Source: Diplonema papillatum (lineage: Eukaryota; Euglenozoa; Diplonemea; Diplonemida; Diplonemidae). From it: a stretch of DNA of 64,000 nucleotides. The stretch lies in NCBI GenBank assembly GCA_030068145.1, contig JAPJBO010000222.1, forward strand, positions 213,336 through 277,335. Reading direction: 5' to 3'. Under the pieces are notes generated by a model. The model saw only the letters and a program-made list of their open reading frames with translations. It was not told where the DNA came from and ran no database searches. The translations under genes were made by a program, and so were the position numbers. This document shows, piece by piece, positions 22,996-33,868 of this stretch. Within the stretch, counting starts at the first letter, position 1; each line of letters begins with the position of its first letter.

Positions 22996-23251
22996 GTAGT
23001 AGTAGTAGTATGTGTCGTCTGCCGAAGCAGCCGGAGACAGCAGGCGCAGGGGGCAGGTCTTGCTTTACACTTCTCTTCTTCATGGAGACTCCCGACTGTC
23101 CAATCACTGTCGAGAAAGGTTTGTGCCCTATAGTGATGAGGTGGTTGACCAGGCCCCAACAAAGCCTTGTACACAACACGGCTACAACACGAGGATGCAG
23201 CCCTGCTTAGGTGTGCACTCAGCCATCACAGGGCCTCAGATCTCGCTACGC
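22996..23251 (+). repeat. dispersed repeat B, copy 2
   Basis: Partner of 9722-9988; lies inside the inverted-repeat interval 21711-23540. Confidence 0.85.
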
Positions 23252-23277
23252 TAAGAAGAAGAAGAAGAAAAGAAAAA

Positions 23278-23540
23278 GAAAAAGGCCGCTCCTGGTCCAG
23301 GAACGTGACGGTCAACCACAGCTTACAAAGCTTGAGTCGGAAGCAGCACAGTGCCGCATCCCCGTCCGCTCTGCCCTGTGGCTGACCATCTCGACGAGTT
23401 TGTGTTCAGCGCGAGCGCCAAGGTGGGCCAAGCCTTGATGCTTTAGTTTGGGAAATCGGTAGCCACTTGACCCGTAGGCCCGTGGCTCTGCAGTACCGCC
23501 CAACACGTGAAGCTTGGCTCCCGTGTAGCAGGCTTTCCCC
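23278..23540 (-). repeat. 262-bp inverted repeat, right arm
   Basis: Reverse complement of 21711-21972. It is followed by CGTAACGCTGAGAG plus an AAGAAG run, a string also seen at 22808-22828. Confidence 0.85.
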
Positions 23541-24740
23541 CGTAACGCTGAGAGAAGAAGAAAGCGTAGCGCGGAAAGAAGCGCACTCCCACGATGAATC
23601 GTAAGACCCCGTCCTCCAATCCCAGTCGTTACCTCCGGTCGTTGCTGTACGCACACAACAAACTGGTCCACCCGAGGTGGCGCAGTGTGGAGAGTGCCGC
23701 CAGCGCTTGCAACTGGGACACTCAGCCCGGAATAGGTGGTTCAATCACACGGGGGCTTGCACGGAAGGTGCGGTTGGATGAGATAGGGTCGTGGCATTGT
23801 GCGGAACAAGTATTCCAACACGCGAATCATTCTCCATGGGTTTCTATGGAGCTGGACTTCCGGTTGGTTCCGCACGCCGGGTCTCTCTGGACTAGGTCTG
23901 TGAAACTTGCACCACCGCCTAGATCCTGGGCCTGCAAGATCGGCCAGAACCCATCTTTTTAACTGTTTGAAACGCTTGAATAAAAGGCCGTAAGACCGAT
24001 CTTCGATGGCGGCGCGAGACAGAGGGAAGCGAGCCCCGGAAGCAAAGAAACGAGAGGTGAGGGAACGTGTCACTAAGACTTCGGCGGACACTTGCCGGCA
24101 TGGCGGAGATTTGCAGCACCCCACTGAGGTAATTTGTGTACAGAGGAGGTGCGGAAGTGCACGTACGAGCAACACCGGTAGTGAGCTGTTTCTCCTAGTT
24201 TACCGTTGGAAAATTTCCCACCTCCTTTTCCCCCAAGTGATTTCATCGGGTTGTTTCTCCAACCTTGGTGAGACCATTTCTTCCATCTCGCAAGGTAGCA
24301 TGTATTTGGCTGTTTCATGACTGACTACTGAACAAGGGTTTCCTTTACGCGTACTACGTGAGCAACGATCCCACAGCAAGTTTCCCCTCCTCCCCTTTAA
24401 TATTCTCCTCCTTGGTGTCCGTCTCGTGCTGCAATTTGCTCCAGTCTCAGTGCCGCTGCGTAAAAGGTAAGTAGAAAACGAACCAACTGTTAATGATCTT
24501 CGCGTGTTTGCCAGCAAGAGCGTGAGCGGTTGTGTGAGGAGCGAGAGGCCCTGTTTCACAGTATAACACTAGTCGGTTAGTATTAATCTTCTAAGACTAG
24601 CGTCACAGATGACGGCATGGCAAACCTACAATAAACGTCCTACCGACCCTTTCGGGTGCAGACGCAACTGCGTTCATCCCTTTGCGTTCAGGTACCCCCC
24701 CTTTTAATCCCTGCGACGGACACACACGGTGGAGTCCAGT
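23541..24740. other. spacer without a recognisable gene
   Basis: Short frames exist on both strands but none has a domain, codon signal or repeat partner that I can see. Confidence 0.4.
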
Positions 24741-25026
24741 TTCAGGAGCTGGAGTTGAAGCTGGTGTCAAAAAAGACAGGCGCTTCGTTTTGTTTGTGCG
24801 TGCCGGTTGATCGTTTTCCCACTTGTAGTTACCCTGTGTGTATTCAGGTAAGGAATTCTGATCAACCACCAAAACACGCTGCCTACGTCTTTTTTAGCCT
24901 GCACAATACATTGAAGGGCAACCCACAAGATTGTTAGTACTAAAAAAGCGGGAGCCACACCCGCTTTGTGGGTGCGAGTCTACACGCGTTTTGTAGCGCA
25001 ACCTCTTTAACTCCAGCTCCTGAGGC
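24741..25026. mobile_element. MITE-like element with TCAGGAGCTGGAGTT ends
   Basis: The left end TTCAGGAGCTGGAGTTGAAG pairs with the right end CTTTAACTCCAGCTCCTGAG as an inverted repeat of ~19 bases with one mismatch. The interior (286 bp total) lacks coding capacity and contains a hairpin near AAAGCGGGAGCC / CCCGCTTT. A weaker pair of similar ends sits at 27651 and 27748. No target duplication is obvious. Confidence 0.65.
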
Positions 25027-25250
25027 TGCGTGGCAAACCATAAGAAATATGGCCCGACCCCCACCCTCCCCATGCCGGACATTGTCATACAAAGTCTAAT
25101 TGACACGTTCTTTGAGCGAGTGTTGCGACCGGCGCCAGAAGGTGAGGTGCAACACATGAAAGCGCCGTGTGGGAGCTGCGTTGAAGACCTCCCCGAAAGC
25201 GTAAGGGAGGAGGTTGCAAAGAACGTGTTTGGAATGGGTATTACAAACAC
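25027..25250 (+). other. possible coding remnant
   Basis: An open stretch reads VIQSLIDTFFERVLRPAPEG, then LPESVREEVAKNVFGMG, which looks protein-like but is short. Its only in-frame ATG before the body is at ~25072, and it ends in a Pro run from the C tract at 25251-25270. I do not recognise it. It may be a fragment of an element's gene. Confidence 0.3.
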
Positions 25251-25370
25251 GCCCCCCCCCCCCCCCCCCCCTCGTTCATATATTCCGAATGTTACAAGCT
25301 TGGCCGTGTATGCACGTTCTCATTTCACACACACACGTGGCCATTTCTTTTGGGGTCTAAACCCCTGTTA

Positions 25371-25400
25371 CCAAAAGACACAAGGTTTTGACCCTGCATG
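25371..25400 (+). mobile_element. CATG-MITE copy 2 (right terminus only)
   Basis: CAAAAGACACAAGGTTTTGA plus CCCTGCATG, followed by CTAA. To the left a GGGGTCTAAACCCC block is related to 29780-29800. The rest of the element is missing. Confidence 0.75.
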
Positions 25401-27374
25401 CTAAACGCTGCTGCGCCCACCTCCCAGCCGTTCCCTCGCGCGCTGTTGGACCATGGTCTTTTTTGGCTGCAGAACCAAGAAAGGATGCGCGTAAAACGGC
25501 TGCCAGCGCACGAGGGATGCGTTTGCTTCTCAACCGGCAAAACCCAAGGCATAAAAAGTCGGCACACATCTGAAAACTTTAAAAAGGTGGAACCTTTGCC
25601 AGAGCCGGAAGAACGTGAAACCTTTGCAAAAGACGAGCCGGAAAAACGCATACATGGTGCTAACTTGCGGCGAGGCAGACGCTCGTGAAGTGGTGAAAAA
25701 AAAATCTACGAGCCGTGGTGCCATCTGAGGTAGTGTATTTTTTCCCCCTCAGCTTGTCTTGTGTGCAGTGTCAGCCTTCACTAGCATCGACGTTTGAGCA
25801 CCTTGTGTGGCTTTTCAGTAGCTGGCTTGGAACCCAACCGTTCGTCGCAGTCAGCCTGCGCAATGCACTTCCACTTGTTCGTCCAGATGTCTCCGGCGCC
25901 GACATCCACTTTGTGAATCGCCGGGTTTCGCAGCACGTTTACATCACTTGAAGCAGTCAAACTTTGAAACTTCGCTGTGAGCTTACGGAGGAAAGGAGTC
26001 GCACCCATTCACCACTGTGCCGATGCTCTCCGTTGAGCTGGGAAAACAGGGCACGTCATGCTGGGCCTTGTGTCGTACCCCACATCCGTTGTCGCGGTGT
26101 GCATTTCGTCGGGAACAAAAGCCCCGTCTCCTGTGGCCATTCTTGATAGCGTCCGGAGCAGGTAGCAGTGCACGTTCCCAAATGGCGGTGGAGACCTCAA
26201 ACTGTGAGACTTCCAAAACTGGACGGAAAGGAGATGCAGAGGAAGCACGAGTTCAAGCCACGCGGACGTGCAAGAGCAGTTGCGTCGATCCATCGTGGGA
26301 ATGCTAAGCGCGTAACGAACCACTCACCAGGAAGGTGTTGGACACCGGATTCCAAAGGAATCGGAAGACAAAAGTTTGGTCGTGCGTGTTTTCTGAACTT
26401 GACACAGCACAATGAAGTGCATGAAGCGGTGAGCTGGCGCTGAGACTGTTTAGCGGCAGGTTCTCGGATAAAAATGCAGGCTCTTGTGATGAGTCCTGGA
26501 GCCGCTGTGAAGCGGCGCACAAGCCGAAATAGACGGATTGGAAAGAAATGCGTAGTTTTGTGTTATTCTTTTACTTGTTTGTTGTCGACAACATATTGTG
26601 GTTGAGGTGTCATTCAGATGTAGATCTAAAGCCGCCCACGTCAAATTTTGTTAAGCAGAGGCTGCCAGAACTTGCCGTGACACCTATTTGATGCAAGGTA
26701 AAGGAGAAAGTTGGAAGTAATTGGGAACTTGATATTTTGTTGAGACCCGCGAAAGATTAAGAAGATGAAGGAAAAGAAACCGCGAAAACAGTGTGTGAAA
26801 GGAGAGGTGGGGACCACGGGTGCCTTCGGCGGTAGAACCGTTCTTTTTTTGCAGTGCGAAGAGCAACCGAAGACGCAGTGTGTCTTCCCACCAGGAAGGG
26901 CGCTTGTTTCGGAGTGAGTGTCCGGCCTTCTAAAGAACAATTTGTTTTAGACAGAAAGTTCATGCTTAGCTCCCTTGATGGAGTGCGCTCGAAGGCCGCA
27001 AAAACACGGAGGTAAGTACACCTTCTCTCACAACAATGCAAGATCGTGTCCTTTGCGACGTTTTTGTAGTAAGTGTCGGATCGTTTCTGAAGAGTGACTT
27101 TAGACATAAGGATCATGTTTCGACTGGAGCGTGTATACGGAGACGCAAGAACACGTCTTCAGCAACCCGTAACCGATATCCGGGAAAACTGAACTTTCTT
27201 CAACCAATCACGCCCCTGAAGGCTGTGCAAGATTTTGTAGTCGACCTTGTGTGAGAGTTTCGGTCTGACAAGAGCTGCCAAGGAACGGAGAAGCAAGAGC
27301 ACGTCTTCGCAACCTATATCTGGGTAAACTGGACGACTCTACGACCAACCACGCCGCTGCGTGAGGTTCTGGTA
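25401..27374. other. spacer without a recognisable gene
   Basis: One open stretch (25398-25688 +) has charged protein-like composition (EPLPEPEERETFAKDEPEK) but no known domain. 27143-27235 and 27289-27370 are diverged direct repeats (AGAACACGTCTTC / AGAGCACGTCTTC). Nothing else stands out. Confidence 0.45.
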
Positions 27375-27527
27375 TCATGCAGGGTCAAGACCTGGTGTCT
27401 TTTTGGTAAACGCTGCTGCGGGGCCGACGGCCCCCAGAAAAAAGAATTGCTCAACTTCATCAAAAATTTCCGCAGTATTTCAAATTTTGTTCCAATTATT
27501 TTTCTTTTTTTTTTACCCATTTTCAGT
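27375..27527 (+). mobile_element. CATG-MITE copy 3 (left end intact)
   Basis: Starts CATGCAGGGTCAAGACCTGG after the block GTAT. It continues through GGGGCCGACGGCCCC, TTGCTCAACTTCATCAAAAA and T-runs as in 61986-62197, then is cut off before the right terminus. Confidence 0.8.
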
Positions 27528-28125
27528 GCTCCCGCTTACCTCCGAAATGCCGGAGGAAGCCTAAATCAGGAAAGGTTTTTTTTTTTTTTTTTTTGGCGCT
27601 GTCGCGGTGTCGCGCTTTTTTTAGCAGTGTCTGTCAGTGCTCCCACGGTGAGCTGGAGTTAGAGATGGGTTGCTCCACCACAACCAACATGCGCGTGAAT
27701 CAGCACCACACGCGCTTTTTTCACTGTAGCTTTGACTCCAGCTTCTGAGATTGGATCCCACCGCCAACCCCCCGACATGCCGGAGGAAGCAAACACCAGC
27801 AATTTCATGTTGTTCGTGCAGTGCACAAGCTGGGTAGTGGTAGATAGATGCAGATGCCACTGCAGTGTCAGCCGTGAGAGCACAAAGACTCCTGATAAGC
27901 ATTGAGTTCTTTTAAGTACATGAACCACACGGATTAACATGCACTGCTGATAAGCATGAGGATAGACACTGTCCTTCCCTCTTCACAGTTTTGTGTTGGA
28001 CTCAGTCAGTTTTGACGTCCGTGCCGCAGGTGCCAGAGTCGAGGTAGAAAGATTCTGCAAAGACTTCATGACCAGTACTAGTCGCGAGCTACACCCACAT
28101 GGGTTCACTCCTACGCCCCAGCTAC
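27528..28125. other. spacer
   Basis: T-run at 27575-27593; a weak inverted pair resembling the TCAGGAGCTGGAGTT ends at 27651-27748. No gene seen. Confidence 0.4.
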
Positions 28126-28206
28126 CAGGCCGGAGGAATTCCTCAGGGCCCCCCGGAGGAATTCCTCAGGGCCCCCCGGAGGAATTCCTCCGGAGGAATT
28201 CCTCCG
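28126..28206. repeat. GGAGGAATTCCTC short tandem repeat
   Basis: GGAGGAATTCCTCAGGGCCC units of 23 bp, then two head-to-head GGAGGAATTCCTCC palindromes. Each unit is self-complementary. Confidence 0.85.
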
Positions 28207-28608
28207 GGCATTTTTCAGCACCTTTTTTTTGAGTAGTTCCTCCGGGTTTTTCCTTAGCGGGAGCACTGCCCATTTTAAATCAGGGGATTAGCTTGGTCTC
28301 CGGCCCATTTTCCAAATTTGGACCGCTAACGCCTTTTTGCATTTTCACTGTTTTCAGCGGTTTCTGCACTTAGGGGGCTCACCTGCCACTGGTGCACGGG
28401 TCTCTGCATCCTTTCCGGCCTCAACGGTGTAAGCAACAGCCAGGATTTGTCGACTGGAACCCCCAGTACGGCATCTTGTCTCTGAGTACAGTCGAAGAAT
28501 GGAGCTACACACTACATACTCTATAATTGTCGTAACATGTGCGGCCCCCCAATGTAGTGTAGTGGTCATCTCCACTCAGTGTTCTTCAAATACTAATCAA
28601 ATTTTCGG

Positions 28609-29024
28609 CTCGCGTAGCGTGGCGGCAATGGTGTAAACCGGTTTGCACTCGTTCGATCGATGTCGTCTCCGACGCCAGCATGTCGGCATGGGCCTCCGTG
28701 GCAGACGGGTCCCATGTCTACGGCGGTTTTCCTGCGGAGTTACTCCACGCGGACATCTTCATGAAGGAGCTATACGCCGTCGTTCGGGCCGTACAGCACG
28801 CGGTCCACGGCCAGTCGAGCGTGGACATCAACCTGCTGTGTGACAACAAGGCGGTGATAGGCTGCGTACGCCGCGGCTACACGCTTCGTCAGGATGCGAT
28901 GCAGCTGCTAACTCTGATCAACAAGAGCTTGGCATCATCCAGGAGCCGGCTGAATAGCAGCTACGTCCCGTCGCTCCAGAACATCGCGGATCAGTACACA
29001 AGACTAAATCGCCCGCAATGTTAG
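28609..29024 (+). pseudogene. fossil retroelement RNase H domain
   Basis: An isolated RNase H fold of the reverse-transcribing element type. The metal-binding Asp sits in VVSDASMSAWASV, the Glu in MKELYAVVRAV and the second Asp in NLLCDNKAVIG. The closing SYVPSLQNIADQYTR resembles the (V/I)P...N.AD..SR end of DIRS- and Ty3-like RNases H. No reverse transcriptase, integrase or terminal repeats are visible around it, so it is a broken remnant of a larger element, probably old. The family between DIRS-like and Ty3-like is unresolved. Confidence 0.7.
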
Positions 29025-29860
29025 CGCCCAACATCGACAGCCCACTTCGTCGAGTCCTCGTCAAGTGGGTCGGTTGGTTCTTCCTCCGTGTGGCATGCAG
29101 TTCATCATATCAGGCGAGCAACCGCCTTTTTGCTTAGTTTTCCGCCGGGTCCCATCCCGCGTTATCAGTCGCTCACGGTAGGAGGGGGGGGGGGTTCGAA
29201 TAGGGGCCGCTCGTGCTCCGGTGCCTGTTCTTTTTTGCGACAACCGATTTCTGCTTCCCTGGAGACAGTATTTGTTACAGCTAAAAAGAACGTTGGCAGC
29301 GGTTTAACCAGAACACATGTAGGTTAAATCGCATTTTTTCGCAGCAAAAAATGTCAATCTCAGCAAGAAAACGGTATGGTACACCAAATTTCCAGGCCCG
29401 AAGAAACGGTATTGTCCATCATGCACATCCAAGCTAGCTTGCTCCCTTCTCCACCACCCTGTCGCAAGGGCAGCGCGAACAGAAGTTGCCTCATACCCGC
29501 TGACCCATTCGATACATTGTATTCGCCGAATTCTTCGAAAGACCTGCAGCCCAGGAAATAGGCTCAATACAGCGCGACGCGACGGATCTTCACGACAAGA
29601 CTGGGCCCTGAGAGGCCTCAGATTGCACATTGGCCACTCTGCCGGGGCTTGGTGGGGGTGTAGTCCCATTTTGTATTTCTTTTTTTCTCGGCGGCCTTTC
29701 CAAATCTGGACTGACAGTCCAAATGTGGATATAGAAGCTAATCCCCTGCCCATTTTTTTTCCAGCAAAAATGGGTGGCCATTTTTTTGGGTCTAAAACCC
29801 CCTTCACCCAGAGCCAAGACATCCACCGATAAGTGCAATTGATGTCACCCTCGATCAACC
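29025..29860. other. spacer with MITE-related debris
   Basis: 29690-29815 contains ATGGGTGGCCATTTTTTTGG and GGGTCTAAAACCCCC, related to parts of CATG-MITE copies 1 and 2. No gene. Confidence 0.45.
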
Positions 29861-29869
29861 GCAGTTGAG

Positions 29870-30000
29870 CCGAGGGGAACAGTTGTTTTGCCTTTCCGAT
29901 TGCTCGGGATTTTCGATTTCCTTCATGACCATGTTTGAATCCTCGGTTTCCAATCTGTTTGAAAGTCGTTTCCTCATTCCATTCAGAATTGAAATCTTTG
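29870..30000 (-). other. probable internal transcribed spacer 1 fragment
   Basis: It directly follows the 18S 3' end on the minus strand, where ITS1 would be in an rDNA unit. It has no similarity to other repeats in the window. The identification rests on position only. Confidence 0.45.
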
Positions 30001-30086
30001 GTAATGATCCTGCTGCAGGTTCACCTACAGCAACCTTGTTACGACTTTTGCTTCCTCTAGCTGAGAAACATTGCTTGGATTCGGGC
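30001..30086 (-). rRNA. 18S rRNA 3'-end fragment
   Basis: On the minus strand it reads AGAGGAAGCAAAAGTCGTAA, then CAAGGTTGCTGTAGGTGAAC, then CTGCAGCAGGATCATTAC, the universal end of the small-subunit rRNA. The variable pairs GCTG/CAGC replace the usual TCCG/CGGA, which I recall as the kinetoplastid-type form. Only ~86 bases remain; the 5' side is cut by a CATG-MITE terminus at 30087. It is an orphan fragment outside the rDNA array and cannot make a working rRNA. Confidence 0.9.
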
Positions 30087-30116
30087 CAAAAAGACACAAG
30101 GTTTTGACCCTGCATG
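30087..30116 (+). mobile_element. CATG-MITE copy 4 (right terminus only)
   Basis: CAAAAAGACACAAGGTTTTG plus ACCCTGCATG, followed by GTAT. It adjoins the 18S fragment directly, so the rest of the MITE was lost or replaced. Confidence 0.8.
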
Positions 30117-30254
30117 GTATCGAACACCTGAAGCTGGCGGGAGCACCCCCAGAGCGGGTCCGGGCGGACATCTTCCGTTCTGGTGCATCCCCTAGATCAT
30201 CGTTGAAAGGGGGAATGGTTGAGGAACAGAAGCGCCTCGCTGTCCTGTTCTGGT

Positions 30255-31560
30255 AGGTTCCAGACCATCTCGCCATCGGTGGTGACACCGTTGGCCACCG
30301 GAGGACTGATCGCCATTCCGTGACTTCATGAAGAGGTAGGTTGTCCAACGGGGATTGGCTGGGGAACATAGGCACTCCTTGCGTGCCTCTTTTAGCGTTT
30401 ATTAGAGTTAAAGTTCGCTTGAAATTCCGGGGGTTTAGGGTCTCCGTGTGACCGTTCATGAATGGGTTCTCGAAAGGGCCATGTGGTTACGTGTTGCATA
30501 TTTAGTGCACGCTTTCGTTATGGGTTATGGCTAGCCATGTCCGGACACCAAGTACATTCCTTCGTGGAGTGTAGTCTTGGGCCCCCCACGTTCTACAAGT
30601 TGAGCAGGGGTTGCCTTGTAGCCCGTACCGGTCTGTTGTCCGCACACCCGAGTACCGCATCAGCATTCCGCGACTTCAGAGAGAGGTGGGTTGTCTGAAG
30701 GGGATTGGTTGGAGAACAAAGGCACGTTTCCCTGCACTCCTTGCGTGTCCTCTGCTGTGTGTTTCGGCCTTCTTACCAAGGATGGCGACACTATTGACCA
30801 CCCGAGTACCTACCGCCATTCCGCGACTTCATGGAGAGGTAGTTGTCCGGAGGGGATTGGTTGGAGAGAACGTAGGCACGTTTTCCAGCCATCGCCGGTG
30901 TCTTCTTGCGGCTGCCCATTGACATGTGCTCCAGACCTTCTCCCCATCGGTAGTGACACCATTGACCACCCGAGTGCCGCATCGGCACTCCGCGACTTCA
31001 TGGTCAGCAGTAAAGGTTGTCTGAAGGGGATTGGTGGGAAAACACAGGCACGTTTCCCTGCACTCCTTGCGTGTCCTCTGCTTGTGTGTTTCGGGCCTTC
31101 TTACCATAGGTGGCCGTGTCATTCCGCAGCTTTATGGAGAGGTGTGTGTCCGGAGGGGATTGGTTGGAGATCATAGGCACGTTTTCCTGCCATCTCCGGT
31201 GTCTTCTTCTGGATGCCGATTGACACGAGTACCAGAACTTCACACCATCGGTAGTAACAGCATTGACTCAGTGCTGATCGTCATTCTGCGACTTCATGGA
31301 GATAGTCGTCATTGACCATTCCATTCATTCTTCAGCTTTCAACGGGGCAGTCCTCGATCGTGTCGGAGGGGATTGGTTGGAGAACATTGGTACGGTTTCC
31401 TGCCATCTCCGGTGATGCCGATTGCCACGAGCACCAGACCTCCTCACCATCGGTAGTGCCACCATTGACCAACCCAGTGCCGAACAGTATTCCGTGACTT
31501 GATGGAGGGCTGGTTGGAGAACTTAAGTACGTTTCCCTGCCCTCCCTGGCGGGGGAAGCC
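30255..31560. repeat. diverged tandem repeat, unit about 170 bp
   Basis: About seven units contain, in order, CATCGGTAGTGACACCATTG, ACCACCCGAGTGCCGCATC, CATTCCGCGACTTCATGGAG, GGAGGGGATTGGTTGGAGAA and CATAGGCACGTTTTCCTGCC. Units differ by 10-30% and by small indels that do not keep a frame, so it is probably noncoding. A partial repeat E lies at 30393-30465. Confidence 0.8.
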
Positions 31561-31635
31561 CGTTGACACGCGCCCAGACCTTCTCAGCGGCAGTGCTGCC
31601 CCACCACCACCGTCACTCCGCGAAGCCACGGTGGA

Positions 31636-31912
31636 GTAAACTACCTTGGGCCCGCAGGCTGCGCCCCCTAAGCGAGCTCTCCTCGCAGAAGCACTTGACC
31701 GCAACGTTTCCTGATGGGTTTGCAAGTGATCTAGCTGATACATCCACCATTCGCCACGGAGAACTGAACTACCTTGGGCCCGCAGGCTGTGCCCCTAAGC
31801 GAGCTCTGCGTCACCGTTTGCTCCTCGCAGAAGCACTCGATCGCAACGTTTCCTGATCGTACTGGGTTTGCAAGTGATCGAGCTGATACATCCACTCTTC
31901 GCCCGAGAACTC
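31636..31912. repeat. tandem duplication, unit about 135 bp
   Basis: Two copies of ACTACCTTGGGCCCGCAGGC, TCCTCGCAGAAGCACT, CGCAACGTTTCCTGAT and GATACATCCAC; the second has small insertions. Confidence 0.85.
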
Positions 31913-32445
31913 GGCGCCTTCCTGCGGTGTGGTTTCTGAGGTTGAAGCTGGGAGAAGAGCGTTGCCTCCTTTGAGATTCGCAACGGGCAGCCTCAAATGG
32001 TCAAGGTAAGCGGGAAGATACGATGGTGCAAGTCAAGGAGTGAGCCAACAACTACAAAGCGGGTCTTTTTTAGCGTTATTTGTGGATTAGAAGGTCGGTA
32101 TTTTAAAGTCTCCGGTTGACCGTAGAGGCTTGGGTATGGCGGGGGGTTGAGAAAAGTAAAAGAGTGCGACTCGTTTCGGGTGTTGTGTCACTCCGTTGTG
32201 AAACCTTGTGAAGTCCCCTAACGCGTTTAGAGGGTGCTTGGGTTTGGGTAGGGTGTGGTCGTTCTGCTGCGGCGTGAAAAGCCAGGAAGTTTCGACGCTA
32301 ATCTTCGACTCTTGATTAAGTTCACCGGGTTGCGTGCTCGTCAGGAAGATCCCGGTGCCTGGCTTTTCTTCTGGGTGGTTTCGTGTTGATCGGCGGCTGT
32401 GTGTTACGAGGCACGGATTAGGGGATGGAAAAAGGTTTTTTGTTG
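31913..32445. other. spacer with a repeat E copy
   Basis: 32065-32125 is a repeat E copy (TTTTTAGCGTTATTTGTGGA ... AAAGTCTCCGGTTGACCG). A minus frame across 32617-32087 runs through repeats and is not called. Confidence 0.5.
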
Positions 32446-32640
32446 GACGCTTACGCCCGCCACTAAGCTCAGATTTATCTGTGTTTCGTGTGGGCTGCAG
32501 CACATTTACGATCAGATGATTTACCTCCTTTGACATTGGAATATTGCTGCGATAGTGGGGAGTCATCGGCATGCTGCTGAGTACCACCGTTGAGTTTTCG
32601 ACTGCCAGTCTCCTCAAGTATTTTATACTAATTATGGTGT
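32446..32640 (-). repeat. dispersed repeat A, minus-strand copy with hairpin
   Basis: On the minus strand it shows ATACTTGAGGAGACTGGCAG, GTGGTACTCA ... TGACTCCCCACTA, AAAGGAGGTAAAT, CAGCCCACACGAAACACAG and GTGGCGGGCGTAAGCGT. The middle block also occurs in the LINE tail repeat S. Confidence 0.75.
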
Positions 32641-32831
32641 AATCCGGTGGCCTTACTTAGGTGAAAGTACTCGGGAAGTACTTGGGAAGTTCAGTACTAA
32701 ATGCAAAGAATAGCGCCAGAAATCGCCATTTTACCCTATTTGGGGTGCACACGGGGTGTCCTTGGGAAGTACTTGGGAAGTTCTTCGTAAGTTCATGGGA
32801 AGTTAAATCTTCTACTGCGGATCACACCAAA
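32641..32831. repeat. GGGAAGTACTTGGGAAGTT short repeats
   Basis: ACTCGGGAAGTACTTGGGAA at 32668 and TTGGGAAGTACTTGGGAAG at 32761 are related. No coding signal. Confidence 0.5.
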
Positions 32832-33000
32832 TTGAGCCGGTCCATCCCACCGTGATCGACCGAAGAATACAGCACCGGGCAATTCGATGCAGCTCTAGGG
32901 GCTAGGGATGGACCTGATAGACCGTGGTGGACCGTGATTCACTGTGATAAACAGCGGCAGGCACTTCGATGCAGTTTCAAGAGATAGGGACGGACCGGCT
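32832..33000 (-). repeat. dispersed repeat D, inverted partner of 16105-16284
   Basis: It matches 16105-16284 as reverse complement. Its edge lies seven bases past the stop of the MGCGQS gene, so it may form that gene's 3' untranslated region. Confidence 0.85.
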
Positions 33001-33007
33001 CAGCAAA

Positions 33008-33325
33008 TTATACAAAGGAAAAGAAGGGGCCGCAAACCTCCGGCTTGTGGACGACGCTTTCGGCGTCGAGCGGGATGCCCGAGATGTGGGAGATCTCGTC
33101 GAGGGCGTGCCCGCCGTCCTCGGGCGTCAGCGGGGCCACCACGGGGGAGGTCGGCGCGGGGGGTGGAGCCAGCACGCTGTCGCGCCGCCTCGGCCGCGGC
33201 GCCGCCCGCGCCGCCTCGGCGGCGGCGGAGGAGGCCGGTGCGTCGCCGCCGCCGCCGGGGGGCGCGATCGGGGGCTTCGCGCCGGCCTCTTGGCTCTGCG
33301 GGGCCGCGCCGCCGCCGCCGTCGGG

Positions 33326-33403
<78 letters not shown>

Positions 33404-33868
33404 GTGGGCGGGGTCGGGTGCTTTGCCTGGGTCCCCGGGTTCCGATCGACGGGGGCGAGAAGGGGGGGGGTCTGCAGGGGGGAGGGCCGGTGACTTGCCG
33501 GGGGACGTCGGACAGGGCGACACGGACGCGGGCCTGTCGTCGGAGGAAGGGGTGAACGGCCGGCAGCCCGGCGGCTTCGCCGCGGCGCTGTCGCGCTTCG
33601 AGTTCTTCGCCTTCTTCTTCTTCTTCTTCTTCGCCGCCTTGCCCGCCTTGCCGCTGCCGGCGTCGCTGTCGCAGGCCCAGCGCTCGCCCTTCTCCCTCGC
33701 CCGCCGCCCGCCGCCCTTCCGGCTCGACGGCGACGGCGGCGGGTCGCCGGCCTTGTCCTTGCTGCCGTGCCTCGGCGGGCTTTTAACCGCGCCCTTCGCC
33801 GGGACTATCCCGTGCATCCCCGACTCTGTCGGCGGGCGGGAGGCTGCCGTGGACTGACCACATCCCAT
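33008..33868 (-). CDS. N-terminally acylated low-complexity polyQ protein
   Basis: 286 residues from an ATG at 33868. It begins MGCGQS: Gly2 for N-myristoylation, Cys3 for palmitoylation and Ser6, the usual dual-acylation signal that anchors proteins to plasma or flagellar membranes. A Lys run (KKKKKKKAKNSKR, ~80-92) follows, then Pro/Ser-rich sequence. Q24 from pure CAG sits at ~157-180. A Gly/Pro/Ala stretch leads to a more ordered end (LDEISHISGIPLDAESVVHK). No catalytic or folded domain is recognised. The basic run could add lipid contact or be a nuclear signal. The clean frame, start context and acyl motif argue that it is real; the low complexity argues for some caution. Confidence 0.72.
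33329..33400 (-). repeat. CAG/CTG trinucleotide tract in the MGCGQS gene
   Basis: Twenty-four uninterrupted CTG on the + strand, the longest triplet run in the window. Confidence 0.97.

Noticed and set aside
32087-32617. 176-codon minus frame
   Set aside because: It runs through repeat A and repeat E copies, so it is very likely chance.
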